Shown: positions 16,612-25,231, counted from the stretch's first letter. The stretch: 64,000 bases of DNA from CAIODY01 sp046051225 (GCA_046051225.1 JBJOOR010000007.1:62001-126000), one strand, 5' to 3'. Made by a program: numbers and translations. Notes: generated by a model from the sequence alone, not told the origin.

Positions 16612-17688
16612 ATGAACTACAAAATAACATTCAATAATAAAAGTGCTCCGTTTATGGCAGCACTCAACGAAAAAGTAAACACTTATTTTTCTGGAAATCA
16701 AATTGCAAAAACTGGCAACTGGAAAATATTTACTAAGTCACTTGTTTTATTTCCAACGCATATTGCTTTATATGTTTTGATGGTGTCGTTGCATTTGGGT
16801 TTTGTATATAATTTAGTTGCTGCGATTCTACTGGGATTTACATCAGCGTTAATTGGATTCAATGCGATGCATGATGGCTCACACGGTAGTTATTCGAAAA
16901 ATAAAACCGTTAATTTATTGATGGGTTACTCGTTAAATTTATTAGGTGGCGAAGCTTATTTCTGGAGAACCAAGCATAATGTTCTTCATCATACTTACAC
17001 CAATATTTCAGGTTTAGATGATGACATTGAAAAGCATCCTTTGTTTCGTTTTTGTGAACAACAAGAAAGAAGATGGTTCCATCGCTTTCAACATGTATAT
17101 TGGATTTTCCTTTATCCATTGTCATCAATTTTTTGGATATACATTGCAGATTATAAAAAATATTTTTCAGGTAAAATAATAGGCGAATACAAGTATCCAA
17201 AAATGAATATTGCTGAACATATTACTTTCTGGATAACAAAAATTGCAAACATCTTATTATTCATAGTTCTACCTATTTACACAATTGGATTAATGCCTGC
17301 TTTAGTTTGTTTTTTTACTATGCATTTTGTTTTGAGTGTAACTCTAACAATTGTTTTTCAGTTAGCACATGCAGTTGAAAGAACTTCATTTGGAAGTATT
17401 GAAGAAGGTAATATTGAAAAAGAATGGGCTGTTCATCAAATTGAAACCACAGCAGATTTTGCTCCAAAAAGCAAACTATTGGCTTGGCTTTTAGGTGGTC
17501 TAAATTTTCAAGTTGAACATCATTTATTTCCAAAAATTTCCCATGTTCATTATCCAGCATTAAACAAGTTTATTAAAGAAACTTGTTTGCAATTCAATAT
17601 TACATATATTGAAAATAAAACTTTTTTCGGAGCATTTTGCTCTCATATTTTGTATTTAAAAAAATTAGGAACCAATCAAATAGTATAA
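16612..17688 (+). CDS. Membrane fatty acid desaturase
   Basis: 358 residues with the three histidine boxes of membrane di-iron desaturases: HDGSHG, HNVLHHTYTN and QVEHHLFP, between four or more membrane helices. The last box with glutamine (QVEHH) is typical of front-end or linoleoyl-CoA-type desaturases, but the position of the double bond cannot be told. It starts 14 bp after hppD, so it appears to be in the aromatic operon, where no direct role is evident. Confidence 0.88.
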   Translation: MNYKITFNNKSAPFMAALNEKVNTYFSGNQIAKTGNWKIFTKSLVLFPTHIALYVLMVSLHLGFVYNLVAAILLGFTSALIGFNAMHDGSHGSYSKNKTVNLLMGYSLNLLGGEAYFWRTKHNVLHHTYTNISGLDDDIEKHPLFRFCEQQERRWFHRFQHVYWIFLYPLSSIFWIYIADYKKYFSGKIIGEYKYPKMNIAEHITFWITKIANILLFIVLPIYTIGLMPALVCFFTMHFVLSVTLTIVFQLAHAVERTSFGSIEEGNIEKEWAVHQIETTADFAPKSKLLAWLLGGLNFQVEHHLFPKISHVHYPALNKFIKETCLQFNITYIENKTFFGAFCSHILYLKKLGTNQIV

Positions 17689-17734
17689 AATAAAAATTAC
17701 TTCTTCATCATTAAATAACAATAAAAAGTAGGTC

Positions 17735-18514
17735 ATGGAATTTATTAATATTGAATTATTGAACGAAAAATTAGATGAAATAAAAAAAGATTTTCATTCT
17801 AAAAAACCTTTCAAATACACTATGCTAGAGGGAATATTTAAACCCGAAGCAGCAGAATTAATTTACAATGCCTATCCAAAAATTGGTGATTCTAATTGGA
17901 ATAACACAACCTATCTCGACCAAAAAAACAAGTTTGTAAAAACAGAATTTGAAAAAAATTCTATCCTTGATAAAGTTTTTAATGAGTTAAATAGTGAAGA
18001 ATATTGCTGTTGGCTATCAAAGGTTTCGGAAATTGATGAATTGATGGGCGACCCTGAATTGTTTGGTGCTGGCTTACATCAATCCATCAAAGGTGCTTTT
18101 TTAAATGTGCACGTGGATTATAATATTCATCCAAAAACAAAATATCATCGCCGTTTGAATTGTATTCTTTTCATGAATAAAGATTGGAAAGATGAATATG
18201 AAGGACACACAGAGTTTTGGGATTTAACAGCAAACGAAATGAAATATATGGGAAGATTTGCACCCACATTCAATCGTATGGTAATGTTTGAAACAAATGA
18301 AATTTCGTTTCACGGACATCCTAAAAAATTAAATACCCCTGATGGAATCAATAGAAAATCTATTGCTGTTTATTATTACACCAAGGACAGAAATGATATT
18401 ATAAGTGCTCCTGAACACAATACAATTTATGTAAATACAGAAGGCGTTTCGGGAAGTGTAAAAAGAATCAACTCTGGTATTAAAGCATTTTTAGAAAGAA
18501 TTAATAAAAATTAA
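17735..18514 (+). CDS. 2OG-Fe(II) oxygenase-family protein
   Basis: 259 residues. The iron site is readable as HVD (H126, D128) in AFLNVHVDYNIHP and the distal histidine in ISFHGHPKKL (H193), with R207 in NRKSIAVYYY positioned for 2-oxoglutarate. This resembles prolyl-4-hydroxylase-like enzymes that act on small molecules or sugars, or on a translation factor. The substrate is unknown. Located 46 bp after the desaturase and 4 bp before paaA, so it is co-transcribed. Confidence 0.8.
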   Translation: MEFINIELLNEKLDEIKKDFHSKKPFKYTMLEGIFKPEAAELIYNAYPKIGDSNWNNTTYLDQKNKFVKTEFEKNSILDKVFNELNSEEYCCWLSKVSEIDELMGDPELFGAGLHQSIKGAFLNVHVDYNIHPKTKYHRRLNCILFMNKDWKDEYEGHTEFWDLTANEMKYMGRFAPTFNRMVMFETNEISFHGHPKKLNTPDGINRKSIAVYYYTKDRNDIISAPEHNTIYVNTEGVSGSVKRINSGIKAFLERINKN

Positions 18515-18518
18515 AATC

Positions 18519-19463
18519 ATGACTGACGAGCAAAAATTAGCAAAATTTGAAGCCCGAATTTTAGCAGGCGAAAAAATAGAACCCAAAGACTGGATGCCTG
18601 AAGCATACAGCAAAACCTTGTTGCGTCAGATGTCGCAGCATGCACACTCTGAAGTGATTGGTATGCAACCAGAAGGCAACTGGGTGTTAAGAGCGCCATC
18701 TTTAAGAGCTAAAAAAATCTTATTGGCAAAAATTCAGGATGAAGGTGGGCACGGTTTATATCTCTATTCAGCGGCTGAAACTTTTGGAATTGACAGAGCC
18801 GAAATGATAGAACAATTGCAAACTGGCAAAGCAAAATATTCAAGCGTATTTAATTATCCAACATTGAATTGGGCTGACATTGGAGCAATTGGTTGGTTGG
18901 TGGATGGCGCTGCAATTGTGAATCAAACAATGTTGGCAAAATGTTCTTATGGCCCATATTCAAGAGCGATGATTCGCATTTGTAAAGAAGAAGGTTTTCA
19001 TCAACGTCAGGGTTATGAAATCATGGCGAAAATGATGACAGGAACTGCGGCACAAAAAGAAATGGCACAAGATGCAATGAACCGTTGGTGGTGGCCTGCA
19101 TTGATGATGTTCGGTCCTCATGATTCTGAATCAGTGCATACTTCCGAATCGATGCGTTGGAAAATTAAAGTGGAAAGCAATGATAAATTACGTCAGCGTT
19201 TTGTCAACAGAACGGTTGAACAAGCCTATCACATTGGTTTAACGGTGCCTGATACAAATCTGAAATACAATAAGGAAACTATGAACTGGGAATTTAGCGA
19301 AATAAATTGGGATGAGTTTTGGGCAGTTGTAAAAGGTAATGGTCCTTGCAATCATCAGCGCATGGCGCATCACATCAAGTATCACAACGAAGGTGCTTGG
19401 GTTCGTGAAGCGGCTTTGGCTTATGAAAAGAAGCAAAATAAAAATCAAACCACTTTGAATTAA
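18519..19463 (+). CDS. paaA: Phenylacetyl-CoA epoxidase catalytic subunit PaaA
   Basis: 314 residues. Di-iron subunit that epoxidises the ring of phenylacetyl-CoA. Ferritin-like carboxylate/histidine motifs are visible, including QDEGGHGLYLY and EEGFHQRQGYEI. The start MTDEQKLAKFEARI and the segment MQPEGNWVLRAPSLRAKKILLAKIQDE match PaaA strongly. It acts with PaaC and PaaB encoded just downstream. The reductase PaaE is not in the window. Confidence 0.96.
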   Translation: MTDEQKLAKFEARILAGEKIEPKDWMPEAYSKTLLRQMSQHAHSEVIGMQPEGNWVLRAPSLRAKKILLAKIQDEGGHGLYLYSAAETFGIDRAEMIEQLQTGKAKYSSVFNYPTLNWADIGAIGWLVDGAAIVNQTMLAKCSYGPYSRAMIRICKEEGFHQRQGYEIMAKMMTGTAAQKEMAQDAMNRWWWPALMMFGPHDSESVHTSESMRWKIKVESNDKLRQRFVNRTVEQAYHIGLTVPDTNLKYNKETMNWEFSEINWDEFWAVVKGNGPCNHQRMAHHIKYHNEGAWVREAALAYEKKQNKNQTTLN

Positions 19464-19499
19464 TCATCGAAAAAAGTTTTAAAAAAATAAAGGTAGAAT

Positions 19500-19585
19500 G
19501 CTGCTGCGGCAGGGATTGCAGTGGAAATCCTTTTGTGAGGAACGAACAAAAGATTGAAACGGAAAGCCCGAAAGCCGCCCCAAAA
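19500..19585 (+). ncRNA. Hairpin-rich intergenic element between paaA and paaB
   Basis: A gap of 147 bp is unusually G/C-rich for this genome and contains adjacent hairpins: GGATT/AATCC (19513-19530) and CTTTTGT/ACAAAAG (19530-19552), then GATTGAAACGGAAAGCCCG. The overall pattern recalls intergenic elements seen in other Bacteroidota genomes, from memory. It could be a structured RNA, a translational control element or a mobile repeat. No ORF supports coding. Confidence 0.4.
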
Positions 19586-19610
19586 AAATAAATTTCAAAA
19601 CGTAAAAATT

Positions 19611-19904
19611 ATGTCGAACAACAACAATCAATTCCCACAGTGGGAAGTTTTTATTCAGGAAAAAAGTGGCAGCGCATTTGAACATGCAGGCAGTGTGCAT
19701 GCTACGGATAAAAAAATGGCGTTGCAAAATGCACGAGATATTTACACCCGAAGAAATGAGGGCAGAGCCTTGTGGGTGGTGATGACGGACAATATTGCAT
19801 CAACAACTCGTGATGACGAAGAAGAATTTTTCGACCCTTCGGAAGATAAAATTTATCGTACGCCCAACTTTTATAAAATGCCAGCAGGCACTACCAATCT
19901 ATAA
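19611..19904 (+). CDS. paaB: Phenylacetyl-CoA epoxidase subunit PaaB
   Basis: 97 residues from the ATG giving MSNNNNQFPQWEVFIQEKSG; an earlier in-frame ATG-less extension through the hairpin element is unlikely. HAGSVHATDKKMALQNARDIYTRRNEG and LWVVMTDNI are typical of PaaB, the small structural subunit bridging PaaAC dimers. The tail EFFDPSEDKIYRTPNFYKMP is also conserved. Confidence 0.93.
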   Translation: MSNNNNQFPQWEVFIQEKSGSAFEHAGSVHATDKKMALQNARDIYTRRNEGRALWVVMTDNIASTTRDDEEEFFDPSEDKIYRTPNFYKMPAGTTNL

Positions 19905-19922
19905 TTCAACAACAAATTTATC

Positions 19923-20681
19923 ATGAACACAAAAGAAGCTTTGTATAATTTCTGTTTGAGAGTAGCCGACAATAATATTGTTTTAGGTCAGCGATTGGCT
20001 GAATGGTGTAGCCGTGGTCCAATTCTGGAAGAAGATTTAGCCATGACCAATATTTCGTTAGATTTATTTGGCGAAGCTGAAAGTATGTATGAATATGCTA
20101 CCACATTGGTCAACAACAATTCATCTGCTGACCATTTAGCATTTTTAAGAAGCGAAAGAGAATATTGTAACAACTTGTTGGTGGAACAGCCCAATGGTGA
20201 TTTTGCACAAACGATGATGAAACAAGTTTTGTTTTCTGCATTTGCAAAACACTTGTATGAAGCTTTATGCAATAGCAATGATGAAACATTGAAAGGCTTG
20301 GCTGCAAAAGCTTTGAAAGAAACAAAATATCATTTGCGACATAGCAGCGAATGGATTATTCGCTTTGGTAATGGCACTGAAGAAAGCATGCGCCGAGTGC
20401 AATTTGCATTGAATGAATTGTGGCGTTTTACTGATGATATGTTTGTGATGAATGAAGTGGATGAAGAATTAATTTCAATGGGCATCAGTATTAATCTAAA
20501 TGATATTCAGGCTAAATGGAAATTCACAATCAGTGAAATATTTGCTGAAGCTAATTTGCAAATGCCCGAATCAACTAACATCATCAAAGGTGGCAGCAAA
20601 GGCATTCATACCGAGCATTTAGGACATTTACTTTGCGAAATGCAATACTTGCAACGTGCACATCCAGATGCTACATGGTAA
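19923..20681 (+). CDS. paaC: Phenylacetyl-CoA epoxidase structural subunit PaaC
   Basis: 252 residues of the ferritin-like fold without a working di-iron site, partner of PaaA. Marks: LRVADNNIVLGQRLAEWCSRGPILEEDLAMTNISLDLFGEA and KALKETKYHLRHSSEWIIRFGNGTEES, and the C-terminal GGSKGIHTEHLGHLLCEMQYLQRAHP. Last gene before a strong terminator. Confidence 0.95.
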   Translation: MNTKEALYNFCLRVADNNIVLGQRLAEWCSRGPILEEDLAMTNISLDLFGEAESMYEYATTLVNNNSSADHLAFLRSEREYCNNLLVEQPNGDFAQTMMKQVLFSAFAKHLYEALCNSNDETLKGLAAKALKETKYHLRHSSEWIIRFGNGTEESMRRVQFALNELWRFTDDMFVMNEVDEELISMGISINLNDIQAKWKFTISEIFAEANLQMPESTNIIKGGSKGIHTEHLGHLLCEMQYLQRAHPDATW

Positions 20682-20770
20682 TTTTTTTTAACTAAAAGTG
20701 AATCTAATCATTCATAAATTATTTCAAGCAATAGCAAAACTTGCTCAAATAGTATTTCTCACTTTAACCA

Positions 20771-20813
20771 AACGCTGCAATAAAATTTTAATTTTTATTG
20801 CAGCGTTTTTTAT
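20771..20813 (+). terminator. Terminator of the hmgA-paaC unit
   Basis: A perfect 15-bp stem, AACGCTGCAATAAAA (20771-20785) with its complement at 20793-20807, followed by a T-run. It separates paaC from the cytochrome operon. Confidence 0.9.
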
Positions 20814-20817
20814 TTAG

Positions 20818-20882
20818 TGATAACAGTCATTTTCAAAAATAACTTTCCTCATAAAAATAACTTGCTACAACATTCAATTTTG
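20818..20882 (+). promoter_or_regulatory. Cytochrome operon promoter: Crp/Fnr-type site plus -7 element
   Basis: TGATAACAGTCA (20818-20829) is a full match. Twenty-two bp on, TAACTTTCCTCA (20840-20851) keeps only one half-site. CAATTTTG (20875-20882) matches the -7 element with one change, 29.5 bp from the centre of the degenerate proximal site. The predicted start is about 15 nt before the cytochrome ATG at 20904. Confidence 0.6.
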
Positions 20883-20903
20883 ACTTAATAAAAATAACAG
20901 GTT

Positions 20904-21329
20904 ATGACAAATCAAAAAAGTCTTTTTAAAATCGTTCTTTTTGCTTTAACAGTAATTTATGTTGGTGTTGTGTTTGCACAAAAACGTGCAGCTTGGACTG
21001 CTCCAACGGCTGATGCTGCTAAAAAAAATCCGATAGCTGCAACACCTGCATCTATTGCTGAAGGTAAAAAATTGTACGACCAAAATTGTTCGCCTTGTCA
21101 TGGTATGAAAGGTAAAGGCGATGGTGCTGCTGCGGCAGGTTTAACCATCAAACCAGCTAATCATACTTCACCTGAAATTCAAAGTCAGACAGATGGCACT
21201 TTATTTTGGATGATTACAACTGGTAGAAATCCGATGCCGACTTACAAAGCTGTGTTCACTGAAAATCAACGCTGGGCAATGGTGAATTACATCCGCACTT
21301 TGGCTGCTCCAGCAAAAACAAAAAAATAA
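20904..21329 (+). CDS. Periplasmic or membrane-anchored cytochrome c
   Basis: 141 residues with a signal or anchor helix (LFKIVLFALTVIYVGVVFAQ), then one class I cytochrome c domain: CSPCHGMKGKGDG haem motif and NPMPTYK supplying the methionine ligand. Likely shuttles electrons, possibly to the cbb3 oxidase encoded in this window. First of a three-gene set with a porin-like protein and a second cytochrome. Confidence 0.88.
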   Translation: MTNQKSLFKIVLFALTVIYVGVVFAQKRAAWTAPTADAAKKNPIAATPASIAEGKKLYDQNCSPCHGMKGKGDGAAAAGLTIKPANHTSPEIQSQTDGTLFWMITTGRNPMPTYKAVFTENQRWAMVNYIRTLAAPAKTKK

Positions 21330-21346
21330 TTTAAACCAACATCAAC

Positions 21347-22453
21347 ATGAAAAAGCTAACTCTTCTTTTGCTTTTGTGTGCGCTATATGCCACATCGAGC
21401 ATGGCTCAAAATAAATTTGGGCTCAATAATGTCGCTGTGTTCGGCGATGCAGAATTTACATGGCGTCATAGTAAAAACGCAGACCAATTTGGCGATGTGA
21501 ATTTCAAACCCATTTTTATGTGGAAACTCAGTGATAAATTATTCATTGAATCGGAAGTTGAAATTGAAACAGGTGATGGCAATGTGAACGTCGGTTTGGA
21601 ATATGCTAACATGTGCTACATCGTGAATCCATATTTAACATTGCATGCAGGTCGCTTCCTGCCTAAGTTTGGCGCCTATCGTGGTAGATTGGCTGAAGGA
21701 TTTTTAAATCGCTTTGCTGATAATCCAGTTGGATTTGGTGATGGTGGAATTGGTGCATCAGTTGAAACAGGAATTGGTGCGTTGGGTTGTTTGCCTTTCG
21801 GAAAAATGCAAGTGGTATATGATGTGTATGTGGTGAATGGTCCGCATTTAATTGCAGATTCAGCGAATGGAAATGTAGCAGGTCAGTTTGATTATGAAGC
21901 ATACATTCCGAACAACAACAACAAAGCAATCGGTGGAAGAGTAGGACTGTTGCCGCTTTCAAGCAACAATTTAGAAATTGCTTATTCCGTTCAAAACAAA
22001 AGTAGAAGTGGTGATATTGGTTCGCCGAATGAGAAAGTAAGTTTGATGATGCAAGCTGTTGATATCAATTATTATCAAATCATCAATCCATTAAAAAGCA
22101 CTTTAAGAATTATTGGTGAATACAGAATGCAAAAAGTTGGCAACAATGCTATTTACTATGGTGATGTAGCTCATACTGATTCTTTGTCATTCAAATTCAA
22201 CAATTCGCCTTCTTGCTTTTATGTATCAGCCAGCGTTCGTCCAACACAATCTGACAACAAATTTTTACACAATTTAGAATTAGCTTATCGCTATTCTTCC
22301 TTCACTCAACCTGCTGCTTGGGGCAACAATATCACTTGCAACGAAGTAGCTTTAAATTATTGGTTGAAATGGAATTGCGTAATTAAAGCTGGTTATCAGC
22401 ACCGAAGCGATGCCATTGAAAATTTCTACGCACAATTTGTTTACGGATTTTAA
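21347..22453 (+). CDS. Outer-membrane beta-barrel (porin-like) protein
   Basis: 368 residues with a signal peptide ending SSMAQ, then alternating hydrophobic/polar strands, and a closing YQHRSDAIENFYAQFVYGF whose terminal phenylalanine is typical of outer-membrane barrels. Segments such as LHAGRFLPKFGAYRGR suggest a phosphate-selective porin-like or DUF3373-like barrel, not assigned further. Between two cytochrome genes with gaps of 17 and 27 bp, so part of the same transcript. Confidence 0.75.
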   Translation: MKKLTLLLLLCALYATSSMAQNKFGLNNVAVFGDAEFTWRHSKNADQFGDVNFKPIFMWKLSDKLFIESEVEIETGDGNVNVGLEYANMCYIVNPYLTLHAGRFLPKFGAYRGRLAEGFLNRFADNPVGFGDGGIGASVETGIGALGCLPFGKMQVVYDVYVVNGPHLIADSANGNVAGQFDYEAYIPNNNNKAIGGRVGLLPLSSNNLEIAYSVQNKSRSGDIGSPNEKVSLMMQAVDINYYQIINPLKSTLRIIGEYRMQKVGNNAIYYGDVAHTDSLSFKFNNSPSCFYVSASVRPTQSDNKFLHNLELAYRYSSFTQPAAWGNNITCNEVALNYWLKWNCVIKAGYQHRSDAIENFYAQFVYGF

Positions 22454-22480
22454 TTCATTCAACATCAAAAATATTTAATC

Positions 22481-22750
22481 ATGAAACAATCAAAATTAAT
22501 CATAGGAATTTTTGCAGCGGTGTTGAGTGCTTTGATGCTCAACAGTTGCTACGTATCAAAAAGTATTGCCGATAAATCAGGTGCACAATTGTGGGCAGAG
22601 CATTGTAATCGTTGTCATAATGCACCCGGACCAGGTGAGTTTAGTAACACCAATTGGGAAATTGTAGGCATGCACATGCAAGTGAGAGCCAACATTTCTC
22701 AAACTGAAATTGACAAGATTGTTGATTTCATGAAAGCTGCTAACAATTAA
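22481..22750 (+). CDS. Small cytochrome c lipoprotein
   Basis: 89 residues. A lipoprotein signal peptide ends with LMLNSC, giving a lipidated cysteine. The remaining domain has one haem motif, CNRCHNAPG, and a likely methionine ligand in GMHMQVRANI. Smaller than normal cytochrome c. It would sit on the outer or inner membrane facing the periplasm. It ends the porin-cytochrome set. Confidence 0.82.
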   Translation: MKQSKLIIGIFAAVLSALMLNSCYVSKSIADKSGAQLWAEHCNRCHNAPGPGEFSNTNWEIVGMHMQVRANISQTEIDKIVDFMKAANN

Positions 22751-22759
22751 TCTATCAAC

Positions 22760-22802
22760 TGATTTTTGTCATAGTGCTAAAAAGCTCATCCATACTAACT
22801 TG
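22760..22802 (+). promoter_or_regulatory. Crp/Fnr-type site before paaD
   Basis: TGATTTTTGTCA (22760-22771) is a full TGAYnnnnRTCA match. The downstream element TAACTTG (22796-22802) is one base short of TAnnTTTG, so the promoter is weaker evidence than the others. No good 22-bp partner was found. Confidence 0.45.
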
Positions 22803-22803
22803 T

Positions 22804-22834
22804 TGCCTCGTTATGAAAATTTCATAACGAGGCA
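22804..22834. terminator. 15-bp perfect hairpin before paaD
   Basis: TGCCTCGTTATGAAA (22804-22818), one unpaired A, and its exact complement (22820-22834). Probably terminates the cytochrome operon, though the T-run after it is poor (CTTTGTTTT). It ends 23 nt before the paaD ATG and would lie at or in the 5' leader if the site upstream drives paaD. Confidence 0.6.
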
Positions 22835-22857
22835 CTTTGTTTTAAAAAAATAAAATC

Positions 22858-23364
22858 ATGATTAACGCTTCTACTTTAACTGAAGAAAATGTGTGGGAAA
22901 TTCTCAACACGATTCCTGATCCTGATATTCCTGTCATCAGTATTACAGAGTTAGGAATTGTGCGTAAGGTAGATATGTTTGATAATGGTAAAGTGGATGT
23001 AACCATTACACCTTCTTATTCAGGTTGCCCTGCAATGAGTTTATTTAAAGAAGATATCAAAACTACTTTGCAGCAACATGGCGCAACTGAAGTTGAAATA
23101 AAAATTTCTCATTCACCAGCCTGGACAACTGATTGGTTAAGCGAAGCCACTAAAGAAAAAATGCGTACTCACGGCATTGCACCACCTGAAGGAAATGCCG
23201 ATTCAACCGTTGAATTATTTGCAGATTCTAAAAGAAAAATTAGCTGCCCACATTGCAGCAGTCAAAGCACACATCGCACTTCACAATTTGGCTCAACGCC
23301 TTGTAAGGCTTTGTGGTATTGCGATTCGTGCCACCAACCTTTTGAATATTTTAAGTGCTATTAA
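22858..23364 (+). CDS. paaD: PaaD-like protein (DUF59/MIP18 iron-sulfur assembly, 1,2-phenylacetyl-CoA epoxidase maturation)
   Basis: 168 residues. N-terminal DUF59 domain with LNTIPDPDIPVISITELGIVRKV and a conserved cysteine in YSGCPAMSLF. The C-terminal zinc ribbon reads CPHC...CKALWYCDSCHQPFEYFKC. This matches PaaD (PaaJ) rather than the general SufT family because of the ribbon. It matures the epoxidase complex. Detached from paaABC by the cytochrome operon. Three bp upstream of the haemoglobin gene. Confidence 0.92.
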   Translation: MINASTLTEENVWEILNTIPDPDIPVISITELGIVRKVDMFDNGKVDVTITPSYSGCPAMSLFKEDIKTTLQQHGATEVEIKISHSPAWTTDWLSEATKEKMRTHGIAPPEGNADSTVELFADSKRKISCPHCSSQSTHRTSQFGSTPCKALWYCDSCHQPFEYFKCY

Positions 23365-23367
23365 AAA

Positions 23368-23757
23368 ATGAAAAGAGATATTGCAGACAAAACCGACATC
23401 ATTATATTGGTAGATTCTTTTTACGCCAAAGTAAAAATGGACGATTTGTTGGGAAAAATATTTGATGAAATTATGCAAACAAATTGGGGAAAACATTTAC
23501 CTAAAATGTATGATTTTTGGGATAATATTTTGTTCCGAACCAACAATTATCAAGGTCGTCCGTTTCCACCACATTTGGATGTGAATGAAAAAATTACTTT
23601 AACCAACGAACATTTTCAGCGTTGGATAAATTTATTCTACACCACTGTTGATGAGCATTTTATCGGTAAAAATGCTGAAGAAATAAAATTCAGAGCCAAC
23701 TCTATCAAACAGATTTTTAATTACAAAATCAATTTTATCAATCATCATCAAAGCTAA
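23368..23757 (+). CDS. Group 3 truncated haemoglobin
   Basis: 129 residues. LVDSFYAKVKMDDLLGKIFDEI, WGKHLPKMYDFWDNILFRTNNYQGRPFPPHLDV and EHFQRWINLFYTTVDEHFIG match group 3 (CtrHb) globins; the proximal histidine is in TNEHFQRW. These bind O2 or NO; the role is unsettled. It is translated right after paaD, which suggests it serves oxygen-linked or nitrosative conditions during aromatic degradation. Confidence 0.9.
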   Translation: MKRDIADKTDIIILVDSFYAKVKMDDLLGKIFDEIMQTNWGKHLPKMYDFWDNILFRTNNYQGRPFPPHLDVNEKITLTNEHFQRWINLFYTTVDEHFIGKNAEEIKFRANSIKQIFNYKINFINHHQS

Positions 23758-23765
23758 ACTCAAAC

Positions 23766-23808
23766 TGATAACAATCATTTCTAGAAATTGATTTACCTCA
23801 TATTTTTT
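23766..23808 (+). promoter_or_regulatory. Crp/Fnr-type site and -7 element before the persulfide dioxygenase-like gene
   Basis: TGATAACAATCA (23766-23777) is a full match. TATTTTTT at 23801-23808 begins 29.5 bp from its centre and is T-rich like a -7 element, though the closing G is two bases late. A second imperfect site, TGATTTACCTCA (23789-23800), is 23 bp downstream, so which site is used is unclear. Confidence 0.5.
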
Positions 23809-23863
23809 TGAAAGCAATAAGCGCACATTGTGGAATTATTTTTCACAAAAAACTATTTCAAAA

Positions 23864-25231
23864 ATGTTTATCCAACAACTTTATACCAACTGTTTGGCGC
23901 AAGCTGCTTATTACATTGAATCGAATGGAGAAGCTGCAATTATTGACCCATTAAGGGATACAGCCGATTACATTACATTGTTGAAATCGAGAAATGCAAA
24001 ATTGAAATACATTTTTGAAACGCATTTTCATGCTGATTTTGTGAGCGGACATTTAGATTTGGCAAAGCAAACTGGCGCACAAATAATTTTTGGACCAGAT
24101 GCAAAACCGAATTATGAAGCACGAATTTGCCGCGATAATGAAAAACTTTTATTAGGCGATTGTGTGTTGCAAGTGTTGCACACACCAGGGCACACCATTG
24201 AATCTATTTGTGTTTTGCTATTTGATGAGCAACATAAATCGCACAGTTTATTTAGTGGTGATACTTTGTTTGTGGGCGATGTTGGTCGCCCCGATTTGTT
24301 GAGTGGAAATTTATCGAAAGAGGTTTTAGCCAGCATGTTGTATGATTCAATTCAACAAAAAATAATCCCTTTAAAAGATGAAGTGATTGTATATCCAGGG
24401 CATGGTGCAGGTTCGCCATGCGGAAAAAATTTAGGTAAGGAAACCAGCTCTACTATTGGTATTCAGAAGAAATTGAATTATGCTTTGCAACCGATGACAA
24501 AAGAAAAATTCATTGAAATAGTTACCGAAAATCAACCTACTGCACCAGCTTATTTTTTTAAGGATGCATCAATAAATAAAAATGGCTACGAAAGTTTTGA
24601 AACTGTTTTAGAAAAAGAAATGAAAGATTTATCTGCCGAACAAGTGGCTGAATATATCCGAAAAGGTGCTGTGGTGCTGGATGTAAGGAGTAACAATGAT
24701 TTTGCCAACGCACATATTAAAGGTTCAATCAACATTGCTTTGAATGGAACTTTTGCTATTTATACAGGTTCTATCATTTCATTAACGCAGCCAATTGTGT
24801 TAGTTTGTGATATGGCAAAAGAACGAGAACCACTTACAAGGCTTGCCCGTGTTGGGTTTGAGAATGTGGTGGGTTATTGGGATGATGATGTTCATTTTTT
24901 AATTTCGCATGGCATTGAAATCAGCAAAATAAAAACGATTGCCGTAGATGAGTTGAATGAAGTGTTGTCAAATGAAGAAATTGTGGTGTTGGATGTGCGA
25001 TTGAAAAATGAATTTGATGTGCAGCATCTGAAAAATGCCATCAACATTCCGTTGAATGAATTGCAAGATAGAATTGCTGAATTAAATTCGAAAGATGAAT
25101 TGTTGATTTATTGTGCAGGTGGCTACCGTAGCATGATTGCGGCTTCTGTTTTAGAAAAAAACCACTTCAAGAAGCTGATAAATTTGAATGGAGGAATTAA
25201 TGCAGTGAATAAATATAAGAGTGTAAACTAG
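23864..25231 (+). CDS. Metallo-beta-lactamase plus two rhodanese domains (persulfide dioxygenase/sulfurtransferase-like)
   Basis: 455 residues from MFIQQLYTNCLAQAAYYI. An MBL domain comes first, with THFHADFVSGH (H54, H56, D58) and a later PGHGAGSPC. Two rhodanese domains follow. In the first, the active-site loop is altered to VLVCDMAKER, so it may be inactive. The second has YCAGGYRSM with C417. This architecture matches ETHE1/CstB-type persulfide dioxygenases, which oxidise or transfer sulfane sulfur. The TTG at 23828 is rejected because ATG 23864 gives the conserved start. Terminator at 25392-25432. Confidence 0.85.
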   Translation: MFIQQLYTNCLAQAAYYIESNGEAAIIDPLRDTADYITLLKSRNAKLKYIFETHFHADFVSGHLDLAKQTGAQIIFGPDAKPNYEARICRDNEKLLLGDCVLQVLHTPGHTIESICVLLFDEQHKSHSLFSGDTLFVGDVGRPDLLSGNLSKEVLASMLYDSIQQKIIPLKDEVIVYPGHGAGSPCGKNLGKETSSTIGIQKKLNYALQPMTKEKFIEIVTENQPTAPAYFFKDASINKNGYESFETVLEKEMKDLSAEQVAEYIRKGAVVLDVRSNNDFANAHIKGSINIALNGTFAIYTGSIISLTQPIVLVCDMAKEREPLTRLARVGFENVVGYWDDDVHFLISHGIEISKIKTIAVDELNEVLSNEEIVVLDVRLKNEFDVQHLKNAINIPLNELQDRIAELNSKDELLIYCAGGYRSMIAASVLEKNHFKKLINLNGGINAVNKYKSVN

